Assembly (NCBI GenBank): GCA_017452505.1
Contig: JAFTMI010000040.1
Span: forward strand, 1-36,992
Origin: Oscillospiraceae bacterium
GTDB lineage: Bacteria > Bacillota > Clostridia > Oscillospirales > Oscillospiraceae
Reading direction: 5' to 3'
DNA: 36,992 nucleotides
Part shown: piece by piece, positions 16,826 to 23,388 of the stretch
Position numbering within the stretch: the stretch's first letter is position 1
Layout of the letters: every line of letters starts with the position of its first letter
Program-made: the position numbers and the translations under genes
Notes under the pieces: generated by a model
The model's database searches: none
What the model saw: the letters and a program-made list of their open reading frames with translations, nothing else
What the model was told of the DNA's origin: nothing

Positions 16826-17944
16826 ATGATCATTGGTATTCCTAAGGAAATTAAGAAAAACGAGTTCCGTGTAGCGGCGACTCCGAATGCTGTTGCCGAT
16901 CTGGTGCGCAGAGGCAATACTGTGCTGTTTGAGACCGACTGCGGTGTTGGCAGCGGTTTCTCCAATGCCGATTATATCGCCGCCGGCGGTAAAGAGTGTG
17001 CCCACGAAGAGGTTTATAAGAGCTGCGATATGCTCTACAAGGTCAAGGAGATCGAGACATCTGAGTACGACCTGCTCCACGAAGGTCAGATCGTCTTTAC
17101 CTATCTGCACTCCAATGCCCACCCGGATATGGCCAAGGAGCTGATGGCCCGGGGCGTGACCGGTATCGCTTACGAGGATATTACCGATGAAAACGGCGGC
17201 TTTCCTGCGCTGGCACCTATGAGCGTGCTGGCCGGCAAGGGCGGTTTCTTAGCTGCACTGTACTTTGCTCAGTCCGTCCATGGCGGCAACGGTATGCTGC
17301 TGAGCCGCATTCCCGGAGTTCCCACCCCCGAAGTCACCATCATTGGCTGCGGCAATTCCGGTATGGGCGCTGCTGAGCTGGCTGCTGCTTTCGGCAACAA
17401 GGTCACCATTTTGGATGTGAACTGGAAGGCTATGGAGGCTGCTAAGGATAAGCTGCCCGCCAATGTAGAGTTCCTGTACTCTAACCGGGAGAACCTGGTT
17501 GCCTGCCTGAAGCGCACCGATGTGCTGATCAACTGCATTCTGTGGCCCAAGACCCGGAAGGATCACCTGGTAAACCGTGAGGACTTGAAGATGATGAAGT
17601 CCGGCGCGCTCATTATCGATGTGGCCTGCGACGATGCCGGTGCTATTGAGACCTGTGTCAGCACCACCCACGACGATCCTGTCTACTACGAAGAGGGTAT
17701 CCTCCACTACTGCGTGGACAATATCCCCTCCGCCTTCTCCTGCACTGCTTCTCAGACTCTGTCTGCTGCAACGCTGCCCCATGCCATCGCCATCGCACAG
17801 AAGGGTGTGGAGCAGGCTCTGCTGGATAATGCGCATCTGCGCCGGGGTCTGACCACCTACAAGGGCAAGCTGACCCTGTTGGAGACCGCCGAAAAGCACA
17901 ATATGGCATACACCGACCCCAAGGACGCCATCCTGGGCAAGTAA
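16826..17944 (+). CDS. ald: Alanine dehydrogenase
   Basis: A 372-residue NAD-dependent enzyme interconverting L-alanine and pyruvate plus ammonia. MIIGIPKEIKKNEFRVAATP carries Arg15, YKVKE has the Lys74/75 equivalent, FTYLH the His95/96 equivalent, and IGCGNSGMGAA is the Rossmann NAD-binding loop. DVACDDAGAIET replaces the usual DVAIDQGG, keeping the catalytic Asp but changing its neighbours, so substrate preference may differ. Start ATG 16826 follows AAGAGG. A terminator follows at 17951. A diverged copy of the last 16 codons occurs at 19051. Confidence 0.88.
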   Translation: MIIGIPKEIKKNEFRVAATPNAVADLVRRGNTVLFETDCGVGSGFSNADYIAAGGKECAHEEVYKSCDMLYKVKEIETSEYDLLHEGQIVFTYLHSNAHPDMAKELMARGVTGIAYEDITDENGGFPALAPMSVLAGKGGFLAALYFAQSVHGGNGMLLSRIPGVPTPEVTIIGCGNSGMGAAELAAAFGNKVTILDVNWKAMEAAKDKLPANVEFLYSNRENLVACLKRTDVLINCILWPKTRKDHLVNREDLKMMKSGALIIDVACDDAGAIETCVSTTHDDPVYYEEGILHYCVDNIPSAFSCTASQTLSAATLPHAIAIAQKGVEQALLDNAHLRRGLTTYKGKLTLLETAEKHNMAYTDPKDAILGK

Positions 17945-17950
17945 AAATGA

Positions 17951-17983
17951 AACCTCCCGCCGATCATCGGCGGGAGGTTTTTG
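17951..17983. terminator. Rho-independent terminator of alanine dehydrogenase
   Basis: Perfect 13-bp stem AACCTCCCGCCGA (17951-17963) / TCGGCGGGAGGTT (17967-17979), loop TCA, followed by TTTTT. It lies between convergent genes and has AAAAAT on the other side, so it may serve both. Confidence 0.9.
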
Positions 17984-17994
17984 TAGAAATAAGC

Positions 17995-18942
17995 TTAATC
18001 GCAGCAGGGGTCAGGCTTTTTTGGGGGTGCAGCCTTCTCCTCTGCGGGAGTGGTCACATCGCCAAGGCCGGAGGATTCAGCGAAGAGGACATTTGCTTTG
18101 GTCATATCCACAGCATCGGTGGGGACGATGATCTTGGCAGCTCTGCCGTCGGACATAGCGACCAGCGCCTCATACTTTTTGATTTCCAGCACAGCGGCAT
18201 CCACACCGGCGTTCTTCAGCTCACGCAGACCGTCGGCCTCTGCTTTCTTGGAAAGGAAGATCGCTTTGGCTTCGCCTTCGGCACGGGCAATGCGGGCATC
18301 CCGCTCGCCCTCGGCAGCCAGGATCATGGCCTGCTTATCACCTTCAGCACGGGTAATGGCTGCGGCCTTGTGACCTTCTGCCTGCAGCAGGGTCTCACGG
18401 CGATCACGCTCTGCCTTCATCTGCTTTTCCATTGCGTTCTGGATCTCAGCAGGGGGGATGATGTTCTTCAGCTCAACACGGTGAACCTTGATGCCCCATT
18501 TGTCGGTAGCTTCGTCCAGAATAGAGGTCATCTTTGCGTTGATGGTGTCACGGGATGTAAGGGTTCCGTCCAGCTCCAGTTCGCCGACGATATTACGAAG
18601 GGTGGTAGCGGCCAGATTGGAAAGGGCAGAAATGGGATTGACAGCGCCGTAAGCATAAAGCTTTGCATCGTAAACAGCGTAGTAAATGACGGTGTCGATC
18701 TGCATGGTAACATTATCCTTGGTGATGACCGGCTGGGGAGGGGAATCCAAAACCTGCTCTTTGAGGGTCACCTTTTTGGCGATCTTCTCTACAACCGGGA
18801 TCTTTACATGGAAACCGGCAGACCAGGTAGTCTTGTACTTTCCGAGAAACTCGATCACATATTCGTGGGCTTGGGGAACGATCTTTGCGTTTGCCAAAAT
18901 AAAGGCTAAGACAACGATAGCTATAATAATGATTGCGGGCAT
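17995..18942 (-). CDS. SPFH/stomatin-like membrane protein (QmcA-like)
   Basis: A 315-residue protein with one N-terminal membrane segment (PAIIIIAIVVLAFILANA). An SPFH/Band 7 domain runs from about residue 20 to 190 and includes VTKDNVTMQIDTVIYY-like core sequence, followed by a long Ala/Glu-rich helix (about 175-245), as in stomatin and QmcA. It ends in a Pro/Lys-rich tail with PCCD. Such proteins organise membrane microdomains and often modulate proteases. Start ATG 18942 follows AAAAAGGAGATATAAAA. No NfeD partner is adjacent. Confidence 0.88.
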   Translation of the reverse strand: MPAIIIIAIVVLAFILANAKIVPQAHEYVIEFLGKYKTTWSAGFHVKIPVVEKIAKKVTLKEQVLDSPPQPVITKDNVTMQIDTVIYYAVYDAKLYAYGAVNPISALSNLAATTLRNIVGELELDGTLTSRDTINAKMTSILDEATDKWGIKVHRVELKNIIPPAEIQNAMEKQMKAERDRRETLLQAEGHKAAAITRAEGDKQAMILAAEGERDARIARAEGEAKAIFLSKKAEADGLRELKNAGVDAAVLEIKKYEALVAMSDGRAAKIIVPTDAVDMTKANVLFAESSGLGDVTTPAEEKAAPPKKPDPCCD

Positions 18943-19050
18943 TTTTATATCTCCTTTTTATAAATTGGCCGGTGAGGAATTCTCCTGCCTACTTTTATTA
19001 TATAGGGCGAAGGCCCAAATGTAAAGTGGATGAAAAAGCAAATACTGCAA

Positions 19051-19105
19051 AAAAAGCAATATGGCATACACCGTCCCCAAGGATGCGATCCCGGGCAAAT
19101 AAAAA
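19051..19105 (+). pseudogene. Remnant of an alanine dehydrogenase 3' end
   Basis: Bases 19058-19102 read NMAYTVPKDAIPGK-stop in frame. The end of the alanine dehydrogenase at 17900-17944 reads NMAYTDPKDAILGK-stop. At DNA level about 41 of 46 bases agree, continuing into the TAAAAA after the stop. No start, ribosome site or upstream homology is left, so this is a decayed duplication or the scar of a recombination, about 1.15 kb from the intact gene. Confidence 0.75.
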
Positions 19106-19142
19106 ATACCCCGCTGCTGATCAGAAAAAATCAGCGGCGGGG
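19099..19142 (-). terminator. Rho-independent terminator of trpB
   Basis: Minus-strand stem CCCCGCCGCTGA / TCAGCAGCGGGG with one mismatch, followed by TATTTTTTA, starting 16 bp after the trpB stop. Confidence 0.85.
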
Positions 19143-19157
19143 CTATTCTTTGATAAA

Positions 19158-20381
19158 TTATTCCCGGATACCGTAGTTTTCGATGATGTAGTCCATATCT
19201 TTGTCGCCACGGCCGGAAAGGTTGATCAGGACAGAACCTCTGCCCATGGTCTTAGCCAACTTTATACCGTAGGCAACGGCATGAGCGCTTTCAATGGCGG
19301 GGATAATGCCTTCCATTCTGGACAGCTCAAAGAAAGCATCGATGGTCTCGTCATCGGAAATGACATCGTATTGTACCCGACCGAGGTCGTGGAGGAATGC
19401 GTGCTCCGGGCCGGAGGAGGGGTAATCCAGACCGCTTGCCACAGAGTAGACGGGCGCGGGCTCGCCGTTTTCGTCCTTGAGCATAATGCTGTTGAAACCG
19501 TGCATAATGCCCTCAGTACCGTATTTCAGACTGGCAGCGTGGTCGCCCAGGGCAGGACCTCTGCCAAGGGGCTCAATACCGTAGATATCCACGGGGTCAT
19601 TCAGGAAGCCGGAGAAAATACCCATTGCGTTGGAACCGCCGCCTACACAAGCGACCACTGCATCGGGCAGTTCACCGGTCATATCTAAAAATTGCTCTCT
19701 TGCTTCGATACCCACAACACTCTGGAAATCCCGCACCATCATAGGGAAGGGATGGGGGCCCAACACGGAACCGATGCAGTAGATAGCGGTGTCGTATTCC
19801 TTGCAATATGCGGCAAAGGCGGCATCAACCGCTTCTTTCAGGGTCTGCAGGCCTTCGGTCACTTCCACGACCCGGGCGCCCAGGATCTTCATACGGGCCA
19901 CATTGGGAGCTTGCTTTTTAATGTCCACAGAACCCATATAAATATCACATTCCAGACCAAAGTAGGCTGCGGCAGTGGCGAGAGCAACGCCGTGCTGACC
20001 GGCGCCGGTCTCTGCGATGACCTTCTTTTTGCCCATAAACTTGGCAAGCAGAGCTTCGCCCATACAGTGGTTGAGCTTGTGGGCGCCGGTGTGGTTCAGA
20101 TCCTCTCGCTTGGCATACAGCTGTACGCCTGTACCCAGCTTGTCAGAAAGTCTTTCCAAATGGGAGATGGGCGTGGGTCTGCCCTGGAATTCTTTGCGAA
20201 TACGGCGCAGCTCGCTGATGAATTTACGGGATTTGCAGATGGTCTGATAGGCTTCGGTGATCTCCGCCATAGCTTTCTGAAGCTCCGGGGATACATAGGT
20301 TCCACCGTATTTGCCGAAAAAGCCATTGGCATCGGGGTAGTGCTTGAAGTATGTATCAAAATCAACATTGTTAAATTGCAT
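19158..20381 (-). CDS. trpB: Tryptophan synthase beta chain
   Basis: A 407-residue PLP enzyme that condenses indole with L-serine to tryptophan. The PLP lysine is K102 in [15 protein letters not shown], the glycine-rich phosphate loop is [12 protein letters not shown], and [11 protein letters not shown] ends the C-terminal part. The sequence has the canonical TrpB1 layout. ATG 20381 follows AGGAGG. No trpA or other trp gene is adjacent, so it is a stand-alone gene, either working with a distant TrpA or salvaging free indole (inference). It is controlled by the T-box leader at 20498-20786. Confidence 0.95.
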   Translation of the reverse strand: MQFNNVDFDTYFKHYPDANGFFGKYGGTYVSPELQKAMAEITEAYQTICKSRKFISELRRIRKEFQGRPTPISHLERLSDKLGTGVQLYAKREDLNHTGAHKLNHCMGEALLAKFMGKKKVIAETGAGQHGVALATAAAYFGLECDIYMGSVDIKKQAPNVARMKILGARVVEVTEGLQTLKEAVDAAFAAYCKEYDTAIYCIGSVLGPHPFPMMVRDFQSVVGIEAREQFLDMTGELPDAVVACVGGGSNAMGIFSGFLNDPVDIYGIEPLGRGPALGDHAASLKYGTEGIMHGFNSIMLKDENGEPAPVYSVASGLDYPSSGPEHAFLHDLGRVQYDVISDDETIDAFFELSRMEGIIPAIESAHAVAYGIKLAKTMGRGSVLINLSGRGDKDMDYIIENYGIRE

Positions 20382-20418
20382 TTGTTGTTCCTCCTGTTTT
20401 TATATCTCGATATTGGGA

Positions 20419-20463
20419 TTATGTATGTATTTGCGGCGCGGAGCGCCATCGTTTGGTCTGCAT
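20419..20463 (-). CDS. Candidate 14-codon leader peptide between T-box and trpB
   Basis: An ATG at 20463 lies 5 bases after a strong GAGGAGG site and opens a 14-codon frame reading MQTKRWRSAPQIHT, ending at TAA 20419-20421. It includes one Trp codon and sits after the T-box terminator and 37 bp before trpB. A ribosome site this good before so short a frame suggests translation; function, if any, is unknown. It could be chance. Confidence 0.35.
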   Translation of the reverse strand: MQTKRWRSAPQIHT

Positions 20464-20497
20464 ATGTACCTCCTCGCAAATCCGGTCGAGGGCGCGG

Positions 20498-20786
20498 TAA
20501 AAAAATATCCTCGACAGAAAATCCGCTTTCTGCCAAGGACGAATAATGCAAACACTATCCGCGGTGCCACCTTGCTTGATGCGCCCTTGCGGTGCATCCC
20601 CTTATGCGTATCAACATACGCTGACCTTTGGTAACGGAGTGTCCGGCTCCGGCGCACATACTAAGCAGACCCGTTCTGATTGCCCTCGGAAGTCCATTCA
20701 GCGTTCCGGTGTCTGCCGCAATTCCACCACCTGCGGCTCTCTGAGAGAAACCTTGGAAAGCCTACTTACACTTCCTCAACAGTTTG
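20498..20786 (-). ncRNA. Tryptophan-specific T-box riboswitch leader
   Basis: On the minus strand the T-box sequence AAGGTGGCACCGCG (20560-20573) is followed by a terminator hairpin (arms at about 20507-20538) and a run of seven T (20498-20505). UGGC in the T-box pairs with the GCCA end of a tRNA with G discriminator, as in tRNA-Trp. In stem I the specifier region reads GAATGGACTTCC (near 20688-20699), giving codon UGG for Trp. Uncharged tRNA-Trp is thus expected to relieve termination and switch on trpB. Confidence 0.93.
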
Positions 20787-20790
20787 CAAT

Positions 20791-20819
20791 ATTATACGCC
20801 CTGTTTCCGGTCTTGTCAA
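20791..20819 (-). promoter_or_regulatory. Consensus SigA promoter of the trpB T-box transcript
   Basis: Minus-strand TTGACA (20814-20819) and TATAAT (20791-20796), both perfect consensus with 17-bp spacing. The start point would fall at about 20784. Confidence 0.9.
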
Positions 20820-20844
20820 GCATAAAACAGCAAAAAACGAAGTA

Positions 20845-21285
20845 TTACAGTGGTTTTGAGAATTCCAAAACCGGGTGGCCGTTCTTGTTTGTATAGGAAC
20901 GGCAGAGGGCAAAGCCTAACTTTTGGTGGAGGGAAATGCTGGCGGTATTGTCTTGGCGGATTTGCGCAATAGCCATGGTGTAACCCATCAGAGTTGCCTG
21001 TTCCAAGGCTGCTCTTACCGCAAGATAACCATAGCCTTGCTGCCGGTATTGGGGCTTGATTTCCGGGCCGCAGCTGATTTCTCCGGGGGCTGTTTCGTAC
21101 AGGCTCACAAAGCCCACACACAGAGTATCGTCCATCACAGCAAACAGCTGGAAATACTTTCCCTCGTGATTTTTGGCAAGGGACTCTTGTAGCATTTTGG
21201 CCATCGCATCCGGGAGCATGGAACTGTAAGAGGTGTTGTCAAACAGGTCTGCATCGTTGAGAGTGATGGGATGCAAGATAATCAT
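20845..21285 (-). CDS. GNAT-family N-acetyltransferase
   Basis: A 146-residue acetyltransferase-fold protein. The acetyl-CoA binding motif A is visible as EIKPQYRQQGYGYLAVRAAL, and the C-terminal part has NTASISLHQKLGFALCRSY, the standard GNAT end. The start chosen is ATG 21285, after AAGGAG and overlapping the upstream stop as ATGA, rather than the earlier in-frame codon at 21345 inside the upstream gene. Substrate is unknown (small molecule or peptide amine). The overlap implies translational coupling with the four-helix-bundle gene. Confidence 0.85.
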   Translation of the reverse strand: MIILHPITLNDADLFDNTSYSSMLPDAMAKMLQESLAKNHEGKYFQLFAVMDDTLCVGFVSLYETAPGEISCGPEIKPQYRQQGYGYLAVRAALEQATLMGYTMAIAQIRQDNTASISLHQKLGFALCRSYTNKNGHPVLEFSKPL

Positions 21286-21635
21286 TTCATATTCTCCTTG
21301 GCTGTGTTGCAGGAGGCAATCAAAAGACGGCGAATGTTTCCGCAAAGATTTTCTGCAGATTGATAGGTTTCTAAATCGATTCTATGGGTTTTATACAATA
21401 ATTTCAGCCAATAACTGGCTTCGTTGGATTCCTTTAGCGCGATTTCTAATTTGGCAATAAAGTCTTTCTTGCTTTGCGCATACTGAGCTTCGTGAATATT
21501 TGCACCAACAGATGTACCTGACCGTGCGAGCTGATCAGTCATATAGGAACTTTTAGCAACCTTAACATTGTCAGCAAGATTAACGATGACAACGGCGAAG
21601 TCAAAGGATAAGGCAAGTAATTTGTTCTCGGCCAT
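21282..21635 (-). CDS. Four-helix-bundle protein (23S rRNA intervening-sequence protein family)
   Basis: A 117-residue helical protein. The central sequence SYMTDQLARSGTSVGANIHEA and then SKKDFIAKLEIALKESNEASYW is the signature of the S23/IVP four-helix-bundle family (TIGR02436). Members are found inside 23S rRNA insertions or near mobile DNA, and their function is not settled. ATG 21635 follows AAGAAGG; a longer reading to 21815 would run into the palindrome array. It overlaps the GNAT gene by 4 bp and lies next to the element junction. Confidence 0.85.
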   Translation of the reverse strand: MAENKLLALSFDFAVVIVNLADNVKVAKSSYMTDQLARSGTSVGANIHEAQYAQSKKDFIAKLEIALKESNEASYWLKLLYKTHRIDLETYQSAENLCGNIRRLLIASCNTAKENMK

Positions 21636-21687
21636 AAAAGCACCTTCTTTCGACGAAATTATAGCATAATTTGTTGCAATTAGCAAT

Positions 21688-21850
21688 GATATATCGCTAT
21701 GCGATATGATATACGGCTTATGCCGTGTGATATATTTGCGTTGCAAATATGATATAATATCCGTTCCATACATACGCGAAGCGTATATCATCTGCGGAGC
21801 AGATATCATAGCCACAGCTATATCATCCGTGACCGAAGGGAACGGATATC
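21688..21850. repeat. Array of short palindromes with GATAT spacers
   Basis: Non-coding run of about seven consecutive hairpins separated by ATAT/GATAT: ATATCGC/GCGATAT, ACGGC/GCCGT, ATATTTGC/GCAAATAT, ATACGC/GCGTAT, ATCTGC/GCAGAT and ATAGC/GCTAT. Three-base loops are common. An outer pair ATATCCGTTCC (about 21758) and GGAACGGATAT (about 21839) encloses the last several. Stems differ in sequence, so it is not a CRISPR. It resembles palindromic arrays recalled from other Ruminococcaceae genomes. Confidence 0.7.
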
Positions 21851-21854
21851 ATTG

Positions 21855-21888
21855 AAAAAGCTCCAAGCCTTTTGGCTTGGAGCTTTTT
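21855..21888 (-). terminator. Terminator of the tRNA gene (host side of the junction)
   Basis: Perfect 15-bp stem AAAAAGCTCCAAGCC / GGCTTGGAGCTTTTT with loop TTTT. On the minus strand it starts 2 bases after the CCA end of the tRNA fragment and ends in a T run. Confidence 0.85.
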
Positions 21889-21889
21889 C

Positions 21890-21918
21890 TGGTGACCCGT
21901 ACGGGAATCGAACCCTTG
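21890..21918 (-). other. Attachment site: 3' fragment of a tRNA gene
   Basis: On the minus strand this reads as a T-arm (GGGTTCGATTCCCGT), the acceptor 3' strand ACGGGTC, discriminator A and CCA. The rest of the tRNA (anticodon and D arms) is absent upstream; instead there is element DNA with integrase. This is the expected product of tyrosine-integrase insertion into a tRNA 3' end. The intact tRNA, with acceptor 5' strand GACCCGT, should lie at the far end of the element, beyond the window. Isotype cannot be read here. Confidence 0.85.
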
Positions 21919-21964
21919 CAGAAAAGACCTAAAACTGTTGGTATTACTTGGTTTTTGTAAAATT

Positions 21965-22024
21965 CGTGTGCAATTCCGTGTGCAATTTTGCGCCATTTTT
22001 TGCGTGCAAATCGAATTTGCACAC
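21965..22024. promoter_or_regulatory. Candidate integrase arm-binding repeats
   Basis: Between the tRNA fragment and integrase are two direct copies of GTGTGCAATT (about 21967 and 21978), then GTGCAAAT and an inverted ATTTGCACAC. Together GTGCAAATCGAATTTGCAC (about 22003-22021) is a perfect palindrome. Repeats of this kind next to att sites are typical integrase arm sites; function is inferred. Confidence 0.45.
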
Positions 22025-22027
22025 GGG

Positions 22028-23065
22028 TTAATCATTGCTCAAAAAGAAGTTGCTAAAGTCCTTTGCGCGATCTGCGATGTCCTTTTGGGCTAAGTGTGTG
22101 TAGATCTTCCGCATCGTTCCATCATCAGACCAACCACCTATCTCCATGGCAATCTTTTCCGGAATCTGCAGGTGGTATGCCAGAGAAGCAAAGCTGTGGC
22201 GCAGGCCGTGCACACCGACTTTTGGCAGGTCGTGAGCCTTGCAGATCTCATTGATGTGCTGATATATCCATGACCCGTTATAGGGCACTACATATTCGTT
22301 CTTTCGCTCTGCGGCGCTCAGTGCCTCCAGGAGGGGCGGTATAATTGGCACGATGCGATTTGAAGATGCTGTTTTGTTTTGCTTCTTGTGGACCATACCA
22401 CCATCAGCATAGACCATTGCACCAGCCACACGGATGTGCTGCTTGGCAAAGTCGATGTTTTCCCATTTAAGCGCCTTGATCTCTGACCGGCGCAGGGAGG
22501 ATAGCGCAAGCAATGCAGCGATCTCTACGGTGTCGCCCTTTACGGCATCAACGAAGATCTTCACTTGATCCGGCTCCAGGTATGGGCGCTCGTTCTTTTC
22601 CTTGGCGGGGAGGTTGACCCGGGGTGTGCGGCCGGTGGCTTCCAGTATGGCAGCACGGACAAGACCCCACACATTTGCAATATACTTGGGTGATTTGCCT
22701 TTTGATTCTCTGCGGATGGCGGATTGCCACTGTTCGTCGGTGGCGGTGTAGACGTCAGCTGACATCATCGATTGGAAGCAGTTTACCTTATACCGCTCAT
22801 AGGCATATATGGTTGCCGGTGATGCAGATCCACGTCGAGCGTCAATGTAGGCGTCGATGGCATCTGATAAGGTTAGTGCTTTTACTTTTTCTTTTTTCTT
22901 CGCCTGTTTGGCTCTGTATTTTATGGCTGTGGCCTCCGCAGCACATTCCTCAGCTGTTTCTTTGGTGATGGTATGTCTAATACCGTCCACCATAACTTTG
23001 GTGCTGTAAGAACCGGAGGGGAGCTGGACGATCTTGGGGATGTTTAAGTCTACGTTCTTCTTCAT
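22028..23065 (-). CDS. int: Tyrosine-type site-specific integrase
   Basis: A 345-residue phage integrase that inserts and excises the element at the adjacent tRNA. An N-terminal AP2-like arm-binding region lies at residues 1-55, the core-binding SAM-like domain is at about 65-150, and the catalytic domain follows. The catalytic set is complete: Arg in LRRSEIKAL (about 192), Lys in NKTASS (231), HGLRH (286-290), the Trp of GGW (312) and Tyr322 in KIYTHL. ATG 23065 follows GGAAGGAAAG. It points toward the attachment site 110 bp away. Confidence 0.95.
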   Translation of the reverse strand: MKKNVDLNIPKIVQLPSGSYSTKVMVDGIRHTITKETAEECAAEATAIKYRAKQAKKKEKVKALTLSDAIDAYIDARRGSASPATIYAYERYKVNCFQSMMSADVYTATDEQWQSAIRRESKGKSPKYIANVWGLVRAAILEATGRTPRVNLPAKEKNERPYLEPDQVKIFVDAVKGDTVEIAALLALSSLRRSEIKALKWENIDFAKQHIRVAGAMVYADGGMVHKKQNKTASSNRIVPIIPPLLEALSAAERKNEYVVPYNGSWIYQHINEICKAHDLPKVGVHGLRHSFASLAYHLQIPEKIAMEIGGWSDDGTMRKIYTHLAQKDIADRAKDFSNFFLSND

Positions 23066-23140
23066 TGACTTTCCTTCCAGGGTATGCTACCATAAAAAGT
23101 AGATTACCCCTATCGTGGTTGGTGGGTGGTGTTCTATCTT

Positions 23141-23176
23141 ACCGCTTTGGTGTTGGCGCACCGGGGCGGTTTTTTA
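23141..23176 (+). terminator. Plus-strand terminator overlapping the end of the small regulator gene
   Basis: ACCGCTTTGGTG (23141-23152) pairs with CACCGGGGCGGT (23159-23170) using three U-G wobbles, followed by TTTTTT. On the minus strand the wobbles become mismatches, so it works mainly rightward, against the annotated genes. It may block readthrough from the attachment-site side. Confidence 0.5.
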
Positions 23177-23383
23177 TTTATCCTCAAACCCCAGCAGATA
23201 TCCCACCGAAACACCAAAGTACTTGGCAATCTTATAAGCGGTAGTTGCTGCCAGGTCTTTCTTGCGGCCGGCCTTAAGGTCGGTGATGGTGCTCCGACTA
23301 ATTCCTATCTCGGAGCACATCTTGCAAGGAGTGATGTTGCTTTGGGTGCAGAGGGTTGAGATGCGATCATATAAAATAGACAT
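23174..23383 (-). CDS. Small Cro/C1-type DNA-binding regulator
   Basis: A 69-residue helix-turn-helix protein: MCSEIGISRSTITDLKAGR is the helix-turn-helix and KIAKYFGVSVGYLLG the end of the domain. It has almost no sequence outside the DNA-binding domain. The start may be ATG 23383 or GTG 23398, the latter overlapping the upstream stop; neither has a good ribosome site, so translational coupling to the metallo-beta-lactamase gene is likely. It is clearly paralogous to the repressor at 25704. Confidence 0.8.
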   Translation of the reverse strand: MSILYDRISTLCTQSNITPCKMCSEIGISRSTITDLKAGRKKDLAATTAYKIAKYFGVSVGYLLGFEDK

Positions 23384-23388
23384 AGTAA

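Noticed and set aside
21688-21850. CRISPR array
   Set aside because: The stems differ from unit to unit, spacers are only ATAT-like, and no cas gene is present.
21890-21918. Complete tRNA gene
   Set aside because: Only the T-arm, acceptor 3' strand and CCA are present; no anticodon or D arm is found upstream on the minus strand.
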